DNA of 33,124 nucleotides from positions 1 to 33,124 of the forward strand of contig NZ_FOGS01000018.1 of NCBI RefSeq assembly GCF_900111305.1, read 5' to 3'. The notes under the pieces were generated by a model. It saw only the letters and a program-made list of their open reading frames with translations. It had not been told where the DNA came from and ran no database searches. Positions 1 through 7,609 of this stretch are shown here, in pieces. Source of the DNA: Vreelandella subterranea (lineage in GTDB: Bacteria > Pseudomonadota > Gammaproteobacteria > Pseudomonadales > Halomonadaceae). Every line of letters begins with the position of its first letter. The first letter of the stretch is position 1. The translations under genes and the position numbers were made by a program.

Positions 1-135
1 GGGTAGATTCCTATGCGTTACTCACCCGTCCGCCGCTCGTCAGCATCCAGCAAGCTGGACCTGTTACCGCTCGACTTGCATGTGTTAGGCCTGCCGCCAG
101 CGTTCAATCTGAGCCATGATCAAACTCTTCAGTTT
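1..135 (-). rRNA. rrs: 16S ribosomal RNA, 5' end (partial)
   Basis: The reverse complement carries the canonical start of bacterial 16S rRNA (AGAGTTTGATCATGGCTCAG, then the ATTGAACGCTGGCGGCAGGC stretch) and the first variable region. The gene is transcribed leftward and runs off the window, so only about 135 of ~1,540 nt are present. The 5' end is placed by similarity to the E. coli 16S start. The variable-region hairpin (CCAGCTTGCTGG) resembles Halomonas 16S as I recall it; a database comparison would be needed for species level. Confidence 0.97.
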
Positions 136-311
136 ACAATCATTGCGGTTCTTACCTGCCACCCGAAAGCGACAGAAGCGAACCAAACTTGGCTCAAGGT
201 TTTCAAACGTTCTCTCAAGATCCGAAGACCTTGGACGAGTCGCTTGCCTTGATATTTGGTGATTTATCACCCTCATCGGCAAGCGCCCACATGAATTACC
301 TGATCACATTA

Positions 312-356
312 TTAAAGAGCGTTTCGCTGTGCTGCTTGACTGACTAAAAAGTCAGT
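312..356 (-). promoter_or_regulatory. rrn antitermination leader: boxB-like hairpin and boxA
   Basis: In the direction of rRNA transcription, a perfect 7-bp stem (ACTGACT/AGTCAGT, TTTT loop, 339-356) is followed after 18 nt by GCTCTTTAA (312-320). The latter matches the core of rrn boxA. The order hairpin then boxA is that of E. coli rrn leaders, where NusB/NusE bind boxA and make the elongation complex resistant to Rho. Confidence 0.7.
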
Positions 357-404
357 GAAAGCTTGGCCAACCGTTGAACTGCTTGGCCTCAGCGAGGAAG
401 ACGT

Positions 405-432
405 ATTCTACGCACTTCCCAATGCTTGTCAA
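405..432 (-). promoter_or_regulatory. rrn promoter, proximal (P2-like)
   Basis: Read on the minus strand, TTGACA (427-432) is followed after 16 bp by TAGAAT (405-410). This is a near-perfect sigma70 promoter, with a full -35 match and 5 of 6 at -10. It points at the 16S gene and leaves a leader of about 260 nt, typical for rrn operons. Confidence 0.8.
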
Positions 433-567
433 TGACTGATTGGCGAAAATCGCGGCGGCGTGACATGACACATGAACCACGCTCGCTTGCCTAACCTGCT
501 GACAAACCTGAGGTTTTACACCTCATCTACCGCTGACAACGCTGGGCGTCCCCGGCAGCGGATGCGT

Positions 568-596
568 ACTTTACGGTGTTGCTGGCGGGGACGCAA
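568..596 (-). promoter_or_regulatory. rrn promoter, distal (P1-like candidate)
   Basis: On the minus strand TTGCGT (591-596), a 17-bp spacer and TAAAGT (568-573) form a plausible promoter. An A/T run at 605-615 lies just upstream and could act as an UP element. It is weaker than the proximal promoter. A tandem P1/P2 arrangement is common for rrn operons, which is part of the reason for this call. Confidence 0.45.
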
Positions 597-688
597 GGGG
601 CGTGCGAAAAAAATTCTGCCTGAACAGCCTTCAGGCTAATTCTCTCATCTTTGCGCGCTGACAGAGGGTCTGTGCCCTGCCTGACAGC

Positions 689-717
689 TTGAGTTAATTA
701 CGTGATAAACCTATTAT
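689..717 (+). promoter_or_regulatory. pdhR-dctB-dctD promoter (sigma70)
   Basis: TTGAGT (689-694), a 17-bp spacer and TATTAT (712-717) give a good sigma70 promoter 29 bp before the pdhR start codon. The expected start point is about 724. The -10 element overlaps the PdhR operator, so bound repressor would block it. Confidence 0.7.
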
Positions 718-730
718 TGGTCTTACCAAT
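716..730 (+). promoter_or_regulatory. PdhR operator (autoregulatory)
   Basis: ATTGGT and ACCAAT arms separated by 3 bp form a perfect inverted repeat. On the minus strand it reads AATTGGTAAGACCAAT, nearly identical to the E. coli PdhR consensus (known from that family). It overlaps the -10 and start point of the pdhR promoter, which indicates negative autoregulation relieved by pyruvate. LldR-type regulators use similar sites. Confidence 0.8.
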
Positions 731-745
731 TTTGAGGGCCATTCA

Positions 746-1519
746 ATGAACTACCCTCCGCTACGCCAGCAGCGATTAGCCGATGTGATCACCGAGCGCC
801 TGGAGGCCATGATATTAGAAGGTAGCTTGAAGCCCGGTCAGCGCCTGCCACCAGAGCGTGAGCTTGCTGAACGATTTGGTGTGTCACGGCCTTCATTAAG
901 GGAAGCAATACAGAAACTATCGGCTCGCGGCTTGTTAACCAGCCGTCAGGGCGGAGGCACCTTTGTCGAAGAGTCGCTTAATAGCGGCTACACCGACCCT
1001 TTGCTGGAAATGCTTTCCCGACATAAAGAGTTTCATTTGGATCTACTTGAGTTTCGCGACGCCATGGAGGGCATTTCGGCTTATTATGCGGCGCTGCGCT
1101 CTACGCCAGCCGATAAAGCCGTTCTTATACAGCGCTTTGAAGAACTTGACGGCGGATTTGTCGGTGCCGACCCTGCCCAGGAAGCAAAGTTGGATGCGGC
1201 CTTTCACCTGGCCATTGCGGAAGCTGCTCATAATGTTCTGCTGTTACATACGATTCGCGGCATCTTCCATCTGCTTGAACAAAGTATCGTGGATAATTTG
1301 GCCCACCTCTTTGCCAAACCGGATTCACGCAGCCAACTGATGCAGCAACACCGGTCTCTGCTCGATGCCATCATTGAAGGCCGTCCTGAAGACGCACGTA
1401 CACGCGCTCACGAACACCTGGTATTTGTCGAGGACGGTTTGCTGGAAGTGGCTCGCGCTGAAACACGTGCACAGCGCGCCTTGCGCCGTGCCCAGGGAAC
1501 GAGCTCGGCTCCCGCATGA
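746..1519 (+). CDS. pdhR: PdhR-type GntR/FadR-family transcriptional regulator
   Basis: The 257-aa protein has a GntR winged helix-turn-helix at about residues 10-75 (PPERELAERFGVSRPSLREA). A C-terminal FCD ligand domain spans about 97-235, with the usual metal-site residues D150, H154, H202 and H224. It aligns along its whole length with E. coli PdhR as I recall it, including RQGGGTFV, YYAALRST and the arginine-rich C-terminus. PdhR represses pyruvate-oxidation genes and is released by pyruvate. Here the gene is not next to aceEF; it heads an operon with dctB and dctD, and its stop overlaps the dctB start (ATGA). The operator over its own promoter supports autoregulation. A lactate-responsive LldR role is the main alternative. 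Confidence 0.88.
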   Translation: MNYPPLRQQRLADVITERLEAMILEGSLKPGQRLPPERELAERFGVSRPSLREAIQKLSARGLLTSRQGGGTFVEESLNSGYTDPLLEMLSRHKEFHLDLLEFRDAMEGISAYYAALRSTPADKAVLIQRFEELDGGFVGADPAQEAKLDAAFHLAIAEAAHNVLLLHTIRGIFHLLEQSIVDNLAHLFAKPDSRSQLMQQHRSLLDAIIEGRPEDARTRAHEHLVFVEDGLLEVARAETRAQRALRRAQGTSSAPA

Positions 1520-3408
1520 ACATTTCTTTATTCCGCTGGCGGTATCTATGGTTGATGGCGGTAACGCTAGGGCTTTTCCTGTGCATGTGGCAAGCATCGC
1601 TCCTGGCCCGTGAACAGGCACTTAACAACCTTCAGCAAGAGGCGGAAAACGAACTTCGCCTGTCCGCCGCCAACCTCAATGGCTACCTGTTACGTTACGA
1701 CTACCTTCCCCAGATGCTTGCCACGCGCGAGGGTGTCCAGCGTTTTCTCGCCTCGCCAGACAGCCAGGACCCGATGCCCCTCAATTTGTTGCTGGATCGG
1801 TTTCGTTTTACCTCTGGCGTTTCTGACGTTTATCTATTGGACCGCAATGCAGACACCATTGCGGCCAGCAACTGGCACCGTCCAAACACCTTCATCGGAC
1901 AAAATTACGCATTTCGCAGCTATTACCAGGATGCTATCGCAGGAGGGCAGGGGCGCTTTTACGGGCTCGGCCTCCAGTCGCAAGAACGCGGCTATTACTT
2001 CTCGTCCCCGGTATGGCTCGATGACACCTCACCCGACGCGCGCCCCGATGGCGTCCTGGTCATTAAAGTACTGCTCAACGACGTGGAAGAAAGCTGGGCT
2101 GAACAGGAATCCACCCTGTTCGTTACCGATGATGACGACATCATCTTCCTCGCCAGCCAACCCGAACTGCGCATGAGTGCGCTTTATCCACTGACCGACG
2201 AACAGCGACAATCACTGCATGCAACAAAGCGCTACGGCCAAGAACCTTTACCCCCCTCGGGCATCCAGGTGCAAGACATCCTGAACGTGCATAGTCGCGT
2301 CGTGACGTTTGAAGAAGGCCCGCTCAGTAACGGACATTATCTGAACCTGACCCGGGAAATTCCTGAGTTTAACTGGCAAATGCATATACTCAAGCCGCTT
2401 AGCCCCGTGGTAAACGCCCAATGGATGGCCGCTTTAATGGCCGGTGGTCTCTATGGCATCGTTGCTCTGGCAGCAGGTATCGGCTGGCAACGGCTTCGCC
2501 TTCGCCGTGAGCGCGAGACATTTGCCGAGCGCGAGCGACAGACGCTGGCCCGGGTACGCGATGAACTGGAGATGAGCGTTGAGAGACGTACCCGCGATCT
2601 GGTTGCCAGTAACCAGCGCCTTTCTGATGAAATAGATGAGCGTCGCCGAGCAGAAGCCAACCTGCGTCAAACCCAGGACGAGCTCATCCAGGCGGCCAAA
2701 CTCGCGGTTTTAGGCCAGCTCGCCGCCGGCATCAATCACGAGCTTAACCAGCCGCTAGCGGCTATTCGTGCCTACAGCGAAAACGCCCGGCGCTTTATCG
2801 AGCTGTCCCGGGTGGAGCAGGCAGATGCGAATCTGGAGCAGATTATCGAGCTTACCCACCGGATGGCCGACATTAGCGCCCAGCTACGCCAGTTTTCCCG
2901 TAAAAGCAGCGACCATCCGGAAACGGTTTCCGTTCAGGCGTGTGCCGATTACGCCTTGCGCCTCTTCCAGAGTCGCCTTCGCGATGATCGCATTGAGGTT
3001 GAACAGCAATGGCCCGAGGACACGCTTTGGGTAAAAGCCGACCTGGTGCGCCTGGAACAGGTACTGGTCAATTTAATCGGCAATGCCCTCCAGGCCATGA
3101 AAGAGACCCCTTCACCGACACTTACGCTTCGCGCTCAAGCCAGTAGCCAGCAGGTGATCATCCGGGTTGCTGATAACGGCCCGGGTATTCCAACTCAATA
3201 CCTTGAACAGGTTTTCGAGCCGTTTTTTACTACCAAAGCACCCGGTAGCGGGCTAGGGTTAGGGCTTTCCATTTCATCGCGTATCATGGACGACCTAGGC
3301 GGCAAGTTGCAGGCAGCCAATCTGCCTGGCGGCGGCGCCTGCTTTACCATCACACTGCCTCTCGCTCCCGCCCCGCGGGCTACCCAGGAGACTGTTTCCG
3401 ATGCATGA
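1516..3408 (+). CDS. dctB: DctB-type sensor histidine kinase
   Basis: The 630-aa inner-membrane kinase has a transmembrane helix at about residues 10-28, a periplasmic region of ~270 residues with a double-Cache look, and a second helix at about 303-325. A coiled coil follows at ~330-395. The HisKA domain has the autophosphorylated H408 in GINHELNQP. The HATPase domain shows the N box (NLIGNALQAM), DNGPGIP and GLGLGLSI. This architecture and the NHELNQP variant are typical of DctB, which senses C4-dicarboxylates and phosphorylates DctD. It overlaps pdhR by 4 bp and dctD by 8 bp, so translation is coupled. No recognisable ribosome site of its own is seen. The actual ligand cannot be read from sequence. 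Confidence 0.88.
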   Translation: MNISLFRWRYLWLMAVTLGLFLCMWQASLLAREQALNNLQQEAENELRLSAANLNGYLLRYDYLPQMLATREGVQRFLASPDSQDPMPLNLLLDRFRFTSGVSDVYLLDRNADTIAASNWHRPNTFIGQNYAFRSYYQDAIAGGQGRFYGLGLQSQERGYYFSSPVWLDDTSPDARPDGVLVIKVLLNDVEESWAEQESTLFVTDDDDIIFLASQPELRMSALYPLTDEQRQSLHATKRYGQEPLPPSGIQVQDILNVHSRVVTFEEGPLSNGHYLNLTREIPEFNWQMHILKPLSPVVNAQWMAALMAGGLYGIVALAAGIGWQRLRLRRERETFAERERQTLARVRDELEMSVERRTRDLVASNQRLSDEIDERRRAEANLRQTQDELIQAAKLAVLGQLAAGINHELNQPLAAIRAYSENARRFIELSRVEQADANLEQIIELTHRMADISAQLRQFSRKSSDHPETVSVQACADYALRLFQSRLRDDRIEVEQQWPEDTLWVKADLVRLEQVLVNLIGNALQAMKETPSPTLTLRAQASSQQVIIRVADNGPGIPTQYLEQVFEPFFTTKAPGSGLGLGLSISSRIMDDLGGKLQAANLPGGGACFTITLPLAPAPRATQETVSDA

Positions 3409-4783
3409 GCCGTCGACGCTGCCGGTCATGGTGATTGACGACGAACCGCATCTGCGTATCACCGCCAGCCAGACCCTTGAACTAGCCGGTTATACCCCAC
3501 ACTGCTTCGAATCCGCCGAAGCAGCTCTGGCCGCACTCCCCGCCAACTTTCCCGGCGTCATTGTCAGCGACATTCGCATGCCGGGTATGGATGGCATGAC
3601 GTTGCTGCACGAACTCCATCGTCGCGACAGCACCCTGCCGATCATTTTGATTACCGGCCACGGTGATATTTCAACGGCCGTCGAGGCCATGCGCGCCGGA
3701 GCGTGGGATTTCCTGGAGAAGCCTTTTGCCGGTGACGAATTGCTCGACGTGGTGCGCCGGGGTATCGAAAAGCGCCAGCTCAGCCTGGAAAACAATCGCC
3801 TCAAGGCGGAACTCGAAGCTCAGCAGGCGGCGCTCGGCCCGCGCCTGGTGGGTCGCACGCCGGTAATCTCCCGCTTGGCGGCGATGATTCAACGCATCAG
3901 CCAGGTCGAAGCTGACGTACTGCTGTTCGGTGAAACCGGGACCGGCAAAGACCTGGTGGCTCGCGCCATTCACGAGCGCAGCGCCAGGCGCAACCACTCT
4001 TTCATGGCCATTAACTGTGGCGCCGTGCCTGAACACACCATCGAGTCTGAACTGTTTGGCCATGAGAAAGGCGCCTTTACCGGCGCGGTTGAACGGCGAA
4101 TCGGCAAGTTTGAGCACGCTAACGGCGGTACCGTCTTCTTGGACGAAATCGAGTCCATGCCCCTCGCCCTGCAGGTCAAACTGTTGCGCGTACTGCAGGA
4201 GCGACATATTGAGCGACTGGGCGCCAACGATGTGATACCGCTCGACATCCGCGTGATTGCCGCTACAAAAATCGACCTCAAAGCCGCCGCCGAGGAGGGG
4301 CGCTTCCGCGAAGATCTTTATTACCGGCTGAACGTGGTGACCTTACCGCTACCGGCACTACGCGAAAGGCGTGAAGATATCCCCCTGCTTTTCCAGCATT
4401 TTGCCGTCGTGGCGGCCAACCGCAGCGGCCTGGAAGCGCCCACCGTCGACAGCCATGGCATTGCCAGCCTGCTTGCCCACGACTGGCCGGGTAACGTCCG
4501 TGAATTGCGCAACCTGGCCGAGCGCTACGTACTGCTTGGCGCGGCCTTCGACTATCGGCTGGATGCCCTGCTCGAGGGCGCTCAGGCAGATACCGAAGAG
4601 CCAACGCTTTCCCGCCAGGTCGAGCTGTTTGAAAAAAGCCTGATCAGCCAGTCACTTTCCCGTCATCATGGGCGCGTCACCGAAGTCTGCCACCACCTTG
4701 GCATCCCGCGCAAAACCTTCTATGACAAGCTGAAAAAACATGGGCTACACGCTGACGACTATCGCCATAGCAGCGATCCTTGA
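3401..4783 (+). CDS. dctD: DctD-type sigma54-dependent response regulator
   Basis: The 460-aa protein has a receiver domain (~1-125, phosphoacceptor D57 in VSDIRMPG) and a sigma54-interacting AAA+ domain (~145-385). The latter shows Walker A GETGTGKD (~177-184), the GAFTGA loop at 224-229 that contacts sigma54, and VFLDEIE. A C-terminal Fis-type helix-turn-helix ends it (HHLGIPRKTFYDKLKKHGL). It is the partner of DctB and activates sigma54 promoters from upstream enhancer sites. A candidate target lies in this window before the TAXI-TRAP genes. GGAG lies 10 nt before the ATG. Its last 25 bp overlap the convergent ydjM-like gene. Confidence 0.9.
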   Translation: MHEPSTLPVMVIDDEPHLRITASQTLELAGYTPHCFESAEAALAALPANFPGVIVSDIRMPGMDGMTLLHELHRRDSTLPIILITGHGDISTAVEAMRAGAWDFLEKPFAGDELLDVVRRGIEKRQLSLENNRLKAELEAQQAALGPRLVGRTPVISRLAAMIQRISQVEADVLLFGETGTGKDLVARAIHERSARRNHSFMAINCGAVPEHTIESELFGHEKGAFTGAVERRIGKFEHANGGTVFLDEIESMPLALQVKLLRVLQERHIERLGANDVIPLDIRVIAATKIDLKAAAEEGRFREDLYYRLNVVTLPLPALRERREDIPLLFQHFAVVAANRSGLEAPTVDSHGIASLLAHDWPGNVRELRNLAERYVLLGAAFDYRLDALLEGAQADTEEPTLSRQVELFEKSLISQSLSRHHGRVTEVCHHLGIPRKTFYDKLKKHGLHADDYRHSSDP

Positions 4784-5430
4784 TGGATCAACTCGCCCAA
4801 CACCCCCCAGGGAGGCAGGCAGGGCCAGAGCGGCAACAAGGCAATCAGCATCAACATATTCGACAGTGGGCGGCGGCAATCGCCAAACTTCAGCGCCGTA
4901 CCAAAGGACCGCTTGAGCCGAGCGCCTTCCAAGTCAACGCTGTAGATTTCGTCCAACAGCAAGTGAATAACAAACCCGGCCCATACCGCCACCCCATGCG
5001 ACCAGGCCAGCCACGCTGGCTGGGAAAGCAGTTGAAAACTCACGGCCGTTGTCAGCAGCGCGCATAAAAGGCTCGCCAGCAGTGAATGCCAGATACCGCG
5101 GTGCACCGTAAAACGTGAAAAGGCGATCCCTGCAAGATAGCGCACCGCAACATAAACGCCACCGCAGGCCACTAACAACTGCCCAGAGGACAACCAGGGC
5201 TGTAATATAAGCACACCCAGCACCAGTGCCGGTATGGACAGGATATTGAAAATGAGCCGGATTGAGTGCGACCGGTCGGCATCGATATCGGGCAGAATAC
5301 CCCCAAACGCGGTCAACACCACCACCAGCAACGCCTGGGAAGGCGCCCACCACTGAAGTTGCCAGCCAGCATAAGCCAGCAGCATACCGCCCGCAGAGGC
5401 CACCGTGATGTGGGTGCGAAAATTCGCCAT
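4759..5430 (-). CDS. ydjM: YdjM-like inner-membrane protein (DUF457, metal-dependent hydrolase family)
   Basis: The 223-aa polytopic protein has about five to six hydrophobic segments and the DUF457/YdjM signatures: N-terminal RTHI, GGILPDIDADRSHS, HRGIWHSLL and HLLLDEIYSVD. The conserved His and Asp residues suggest a metal site near the membrane, but no reaction is established for the family. E. coli ydjM is an SOS gene, and here too a LexA box lies 20 bp upstream of the ATG, which supports orthology. The ribosome site is weak (GAG at -10). Its 3' end overlaps dctD by 25 bp on the other strand. Confidence 0.8.
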   Translation of the reverse strand: MANFRTHITVASAGGMLLAYAGWQLQWWAPSQALLVVVLTAFGGILPDIDADRSHSIRLIFNILSIPALVLGVLILQPWLSSGQLLVACGGVYVAVRYLAGIAFSRFTVHRGIWHSLLASLLCALLTTAVSFQLLSQPAWLAWSHGVAVWAGFVIHLLLDEIYSVDLEGARLKRSFGTALKFGDCRRPLSNMLMLIALLPLWPCLPPWGVLGELIHQGSLLWR

Positions 5431-5437
5431 GTCGCGC

Positions 5438-5477
5438 TCGACCAGAAAACTGTATAAATTAACAGATTTCTGGTCGA
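5438..5477 (-). promoter_or_regulatory. LexA (SOS) box inside a 40-bp palindrome
   Basis: The core CTGT-N8-ACAG (5450-5465) fits the LexA consensus exactly in its conserved bases. On both sides, after one unpaired base, lie perfect 11-bp arms, TCGACCAGAAA (5438-5448) and TTTCTGGTCGA (5467-5477). On the minus strand a TATACA -10 sits in the core, so LexA would cover the promoter of the ydjM-like gene. A TATAAA also reads on the plus strand. Confidence 0.78.
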
Positions 5478-5519
5478 CACAATACGATTTTTCAACAAAA
5501 AAAGAGGGGAATGAAGCGC

Positions 5520-6068
5520 TTAAGAAGGACTTGATTCGGCAAGAAAGCTGTCTTTCAATTTAACGTAATTACCAGCAGTGTAAGCAAAGAAAGCGCGTTC
5601 CTTATCTTTAAGGGGACGCAAGGCCTTGGCCGGATTACCCGCATAAACATGACCACTTTCCAGGTGTTTGCCCGGCGTCACGACTGCACCGGCGGCAATG
5701 ATGACCTCATCGTCCACCACGGCACCATCCATGACAATCGCCCCCATGCCGACCAGAATACGGTTCCCCAGCGTGCAGCCATGAAGGATCGCTTTATGGC
5801 CAATGGTCACGTCGTCACCCACGGTCAGCGGGAAACCCTCGGGGTTGTAGTCACTGGCATGGGTGATATGCAGCACGCTGCCATCCTGAACGCTGGTACG
5901 GGCGCCAATTCGGATACGATGCATATCGCCGCGAATCACCGTCATCGGCCATACCGAACAGTCGTCACCCAGTTCGACGTCACCAATCACGACGCTTGCC
6001 GAATCAATATACACCCGCTCGCCCAGCCGCGGCGTCATGCTGTTGTAGCTTCTTAAGGCACTGCTCAT
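5520..6068 (-). CDS. yrdA: Gamma-carbonic-anhydrase-like hexapeptide-repeat protein (YrdA type)
   Basis: The 182-aa protein is mostly left-handed beta-helix hexapeptide repeats (for example VIGDVELGDDCSVW and VIIAAGAVVTPGK) with a short helical C-terminus. The zinc-ligand histidines of the family are present: H67 in LHITH and H91/H96 in GHKAILHGC. The family binds zinc, but many YrdA members show little carbonic anhydrase activity, so the reaction is uncertain. I chose the ATG at 6068 because GAGGAGC precedes it by 5 nt. A longer frame to 6107 would begin inside the symporter stop region. It lies 38 bp after the symporter gene and is probably co-transcribed. Confidence 0.85.
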   Translation of the reverse strand: MSSALRSYNSMTPRLGERVYIDSASVVIGDVELGDDCSVWPMTVIRGDMHRIRIGARTSVQDGSVLHITHASDYNPEGFPLTVGDDVTIGHKAILHGCTLGNRILVGMGAIVMDGAVVDDEVIIAAGAVVTPGKHLESGHVYAGNPAKALRPLKDKERAFFAYTAGNYVKLKDSFLAESSPS

Positions 6069-6106
6069 TGTATGCTCCTCACTTACGATGCAGGGATAGC
6101 GCACCA

Positions 6107-7447
6107 CTATAGCAACCCGCTAAGCAGAACCATAAGCGTCAGCGGAATCGACACCCAGCGAACCACATGGCGCCAGCATAGATAACCGCGCTCACCCACG
6201 CCCAATGCGGCGGCGGCCGTACCACGAGGCAGCACCCAGGCGGCAAAGATCGCGATTAACAGACCGCCTAACGGCAGGAATATATCCGGCGGAATACTGC
6301 TGACCAATTCGAATACGTTACGCCCGAGCAGCGGACGAAAGTCAACAATTGTTGAGAACGACAGCGCCGAGAGCAGGCCAATCGACCACACACTGAACGT
6401 CACGATAGCCGTTGAAACGCTACGCCGCCAGCCGAATCCCTGCAAGGTGGCCACCATCGGCTCGGCCAGGTTAATCGCCGATGTCCAGGTCGCCAACAAC
6501 AACAGTAGAAAGAAGACGCTCAGCCACAGCGACCCCCAGGGCAGCTCCGAAAAGGCGATCGGCAGGGTCACAAACATCAGTCCCGGGCCATCAGCAGGAT
6601 CCATTCCCTGGGAAAAGACCACCGAAAAGATTGCAATACCGGCCAGCAGCGCCACGCTGATGTCCAACACCGCAACCGCCATGGCCGCCCGCGGCAGGCT
6701 CTGCTCGTCAGGCATATAGGCACCATAAGCCATCAACGCACATGCTCCCACGGCGAGGGTAAAAAAGGCGTGCCCCATGGCATGCAGCACAACGCTGGGC
6801 GTTAGCGCCTCCCATGAGGGTAAAAAGAGCCAGGACAAGGCTGTACCGAAACCGCTGGTCGTAGCCGCATAGGCTGCCAGCAGCAGTAACAGGCCGTACA
6901 GCAGGGGCATTAACAGATTGTTCAACCGCTCAAGGCCTTTGGCCACACCCGCCGCCACAACCACCATGGTCATCAGCAGAAACAGTGTGTGGTTAAAAAC
7001 CAGCAGGCCTGGATTGGCCAGAAAAGCATCAAAACCGGCACCAATATCAGCAGCACTGGCGCCCCTGAAGTTGCCGTTGATGGATGCCACCAGAAATTCG
7101 ATGGACCAGCCGGACACCACCGAATAAAACGACAGGATGCAAAACACCGTGAAAGCACCGAAAAGGCCCAGCCAACGCCAGTGCCGTGAGGCACCCGCCT
7201 CCACCGCCAGCGCCCCCAGTGCCTGCATGGGCCCCCGGCGTCCGGCGCGGCCAATTAAAATTTCTGCCATCATCACGGGTATGCCGAGCAATATCACAAA
7301 GGCCACGTAAATCAATAAAAACGCTGCGCCGCCGTTCTCTCCGGCCACATAAGGGAAGCGCCAGATGTTACCCAGCCCCACCGCAGCCCCCGTTACCGCC
7401 AGGATAAAGGCCCGTTTTGACCCCCAGCGCTCTAGCGTTTTACTCAT
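6107..7447 (-). CDS. Neurotransmitter:sodium symporter (NSS/SNF) family transporter
   Basis: The 446-aa integral membrane protein has about 11-12 hydrophobic helices. Near its N-terminus it has the family hallmark W-G-S-K-R-A-F, then AAVGLGNIWRFPYVAGENGGAAF, the helix-1 Na+/substrate site. It should import an amino acid or related amine with Na+ across the inner membrane, which fits a Na+-rich habitat. The substrate cannot be told. It is the first gene of a probable pair with the carbonic-anhydrase-like gene. A weak promoter (TTGCCT-N16-TAGTCT) is readable 30-70 bp upstream. Confidence 0.88.
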   Translation of the reverse strand: MSKTLERWGSKRAFILAVTGAAVGLGNIWRFPYVAGENGGAAFLLIYVAFVILLGIPVMMAEILIGRAGRRGPMQALGALAVEAGASRHWRWLGLFGAFTVFCILSFYSVVSGWSIEFLVASINGNFRGASAADIGAGFDAFLANPGLLVFNHTLFLLMTMVVVAAGVAKGLERLNNLLMPLLYGLLLLLAAYAATTSGFGTALSWLFLPSWEALTPSVVLHAMGHAFFTLAVGACALMAYGAYMPDEQSLPRAAMAVAVLDISVALLAGIAIFSVVFSQGMDPADGPGLMFVTLPIAFSELPWGSLWLSVFFLLLLLATWTSAINLAEPMVATLQGFGWRRSVSTAIVTFSVWSIGLLSALSFSTIVDFRPLLGRNVFELVSSIPPDIFLPLGGLLIAIFAAWVLPRGTAAAALGVGERGYLCWRHVVRWVSIPLTLMVLLSGLL

Positions 7448-7609
7448 TGATGATTCGCCTTGATGGCCCTAGAAAGCCCGCAAGACTAACAGGCGAGGGG
7501 CTGAAGGCAAATCGCGGCAATCCCCCAGCATTGAAACAACTCACGTTTGCCCGCACTCTAACGTCATCACAGGGCTTGTCGCTCTCCATCCATACCCAAC
7601 GAGGCACCT

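Larger units (their letters stand above)
136..745. other. rrn leader and upstream region between 16S and pdhR
   Basis: This 610-base stretch has no convincing protein gene. On the minus strand it holds the rRNA leader and two candidate rrn promoters, listed separately. On the plus strand it holds the pdhR promoter and operator at its right end. It also contains an imperfect inverted repeat at 548-560/582-594 and a small perfect one at about 510-527 (TGAGGT/ACCTCA arms), both without known meaning. Short open frames that overlap the 16S start are not genes. Confidence 0.8.

Noticed and set aside
13..252. Short frame across the 16S start
   Set aside because: Lies in rRNA and leader sequence, which explain the conservation fully.
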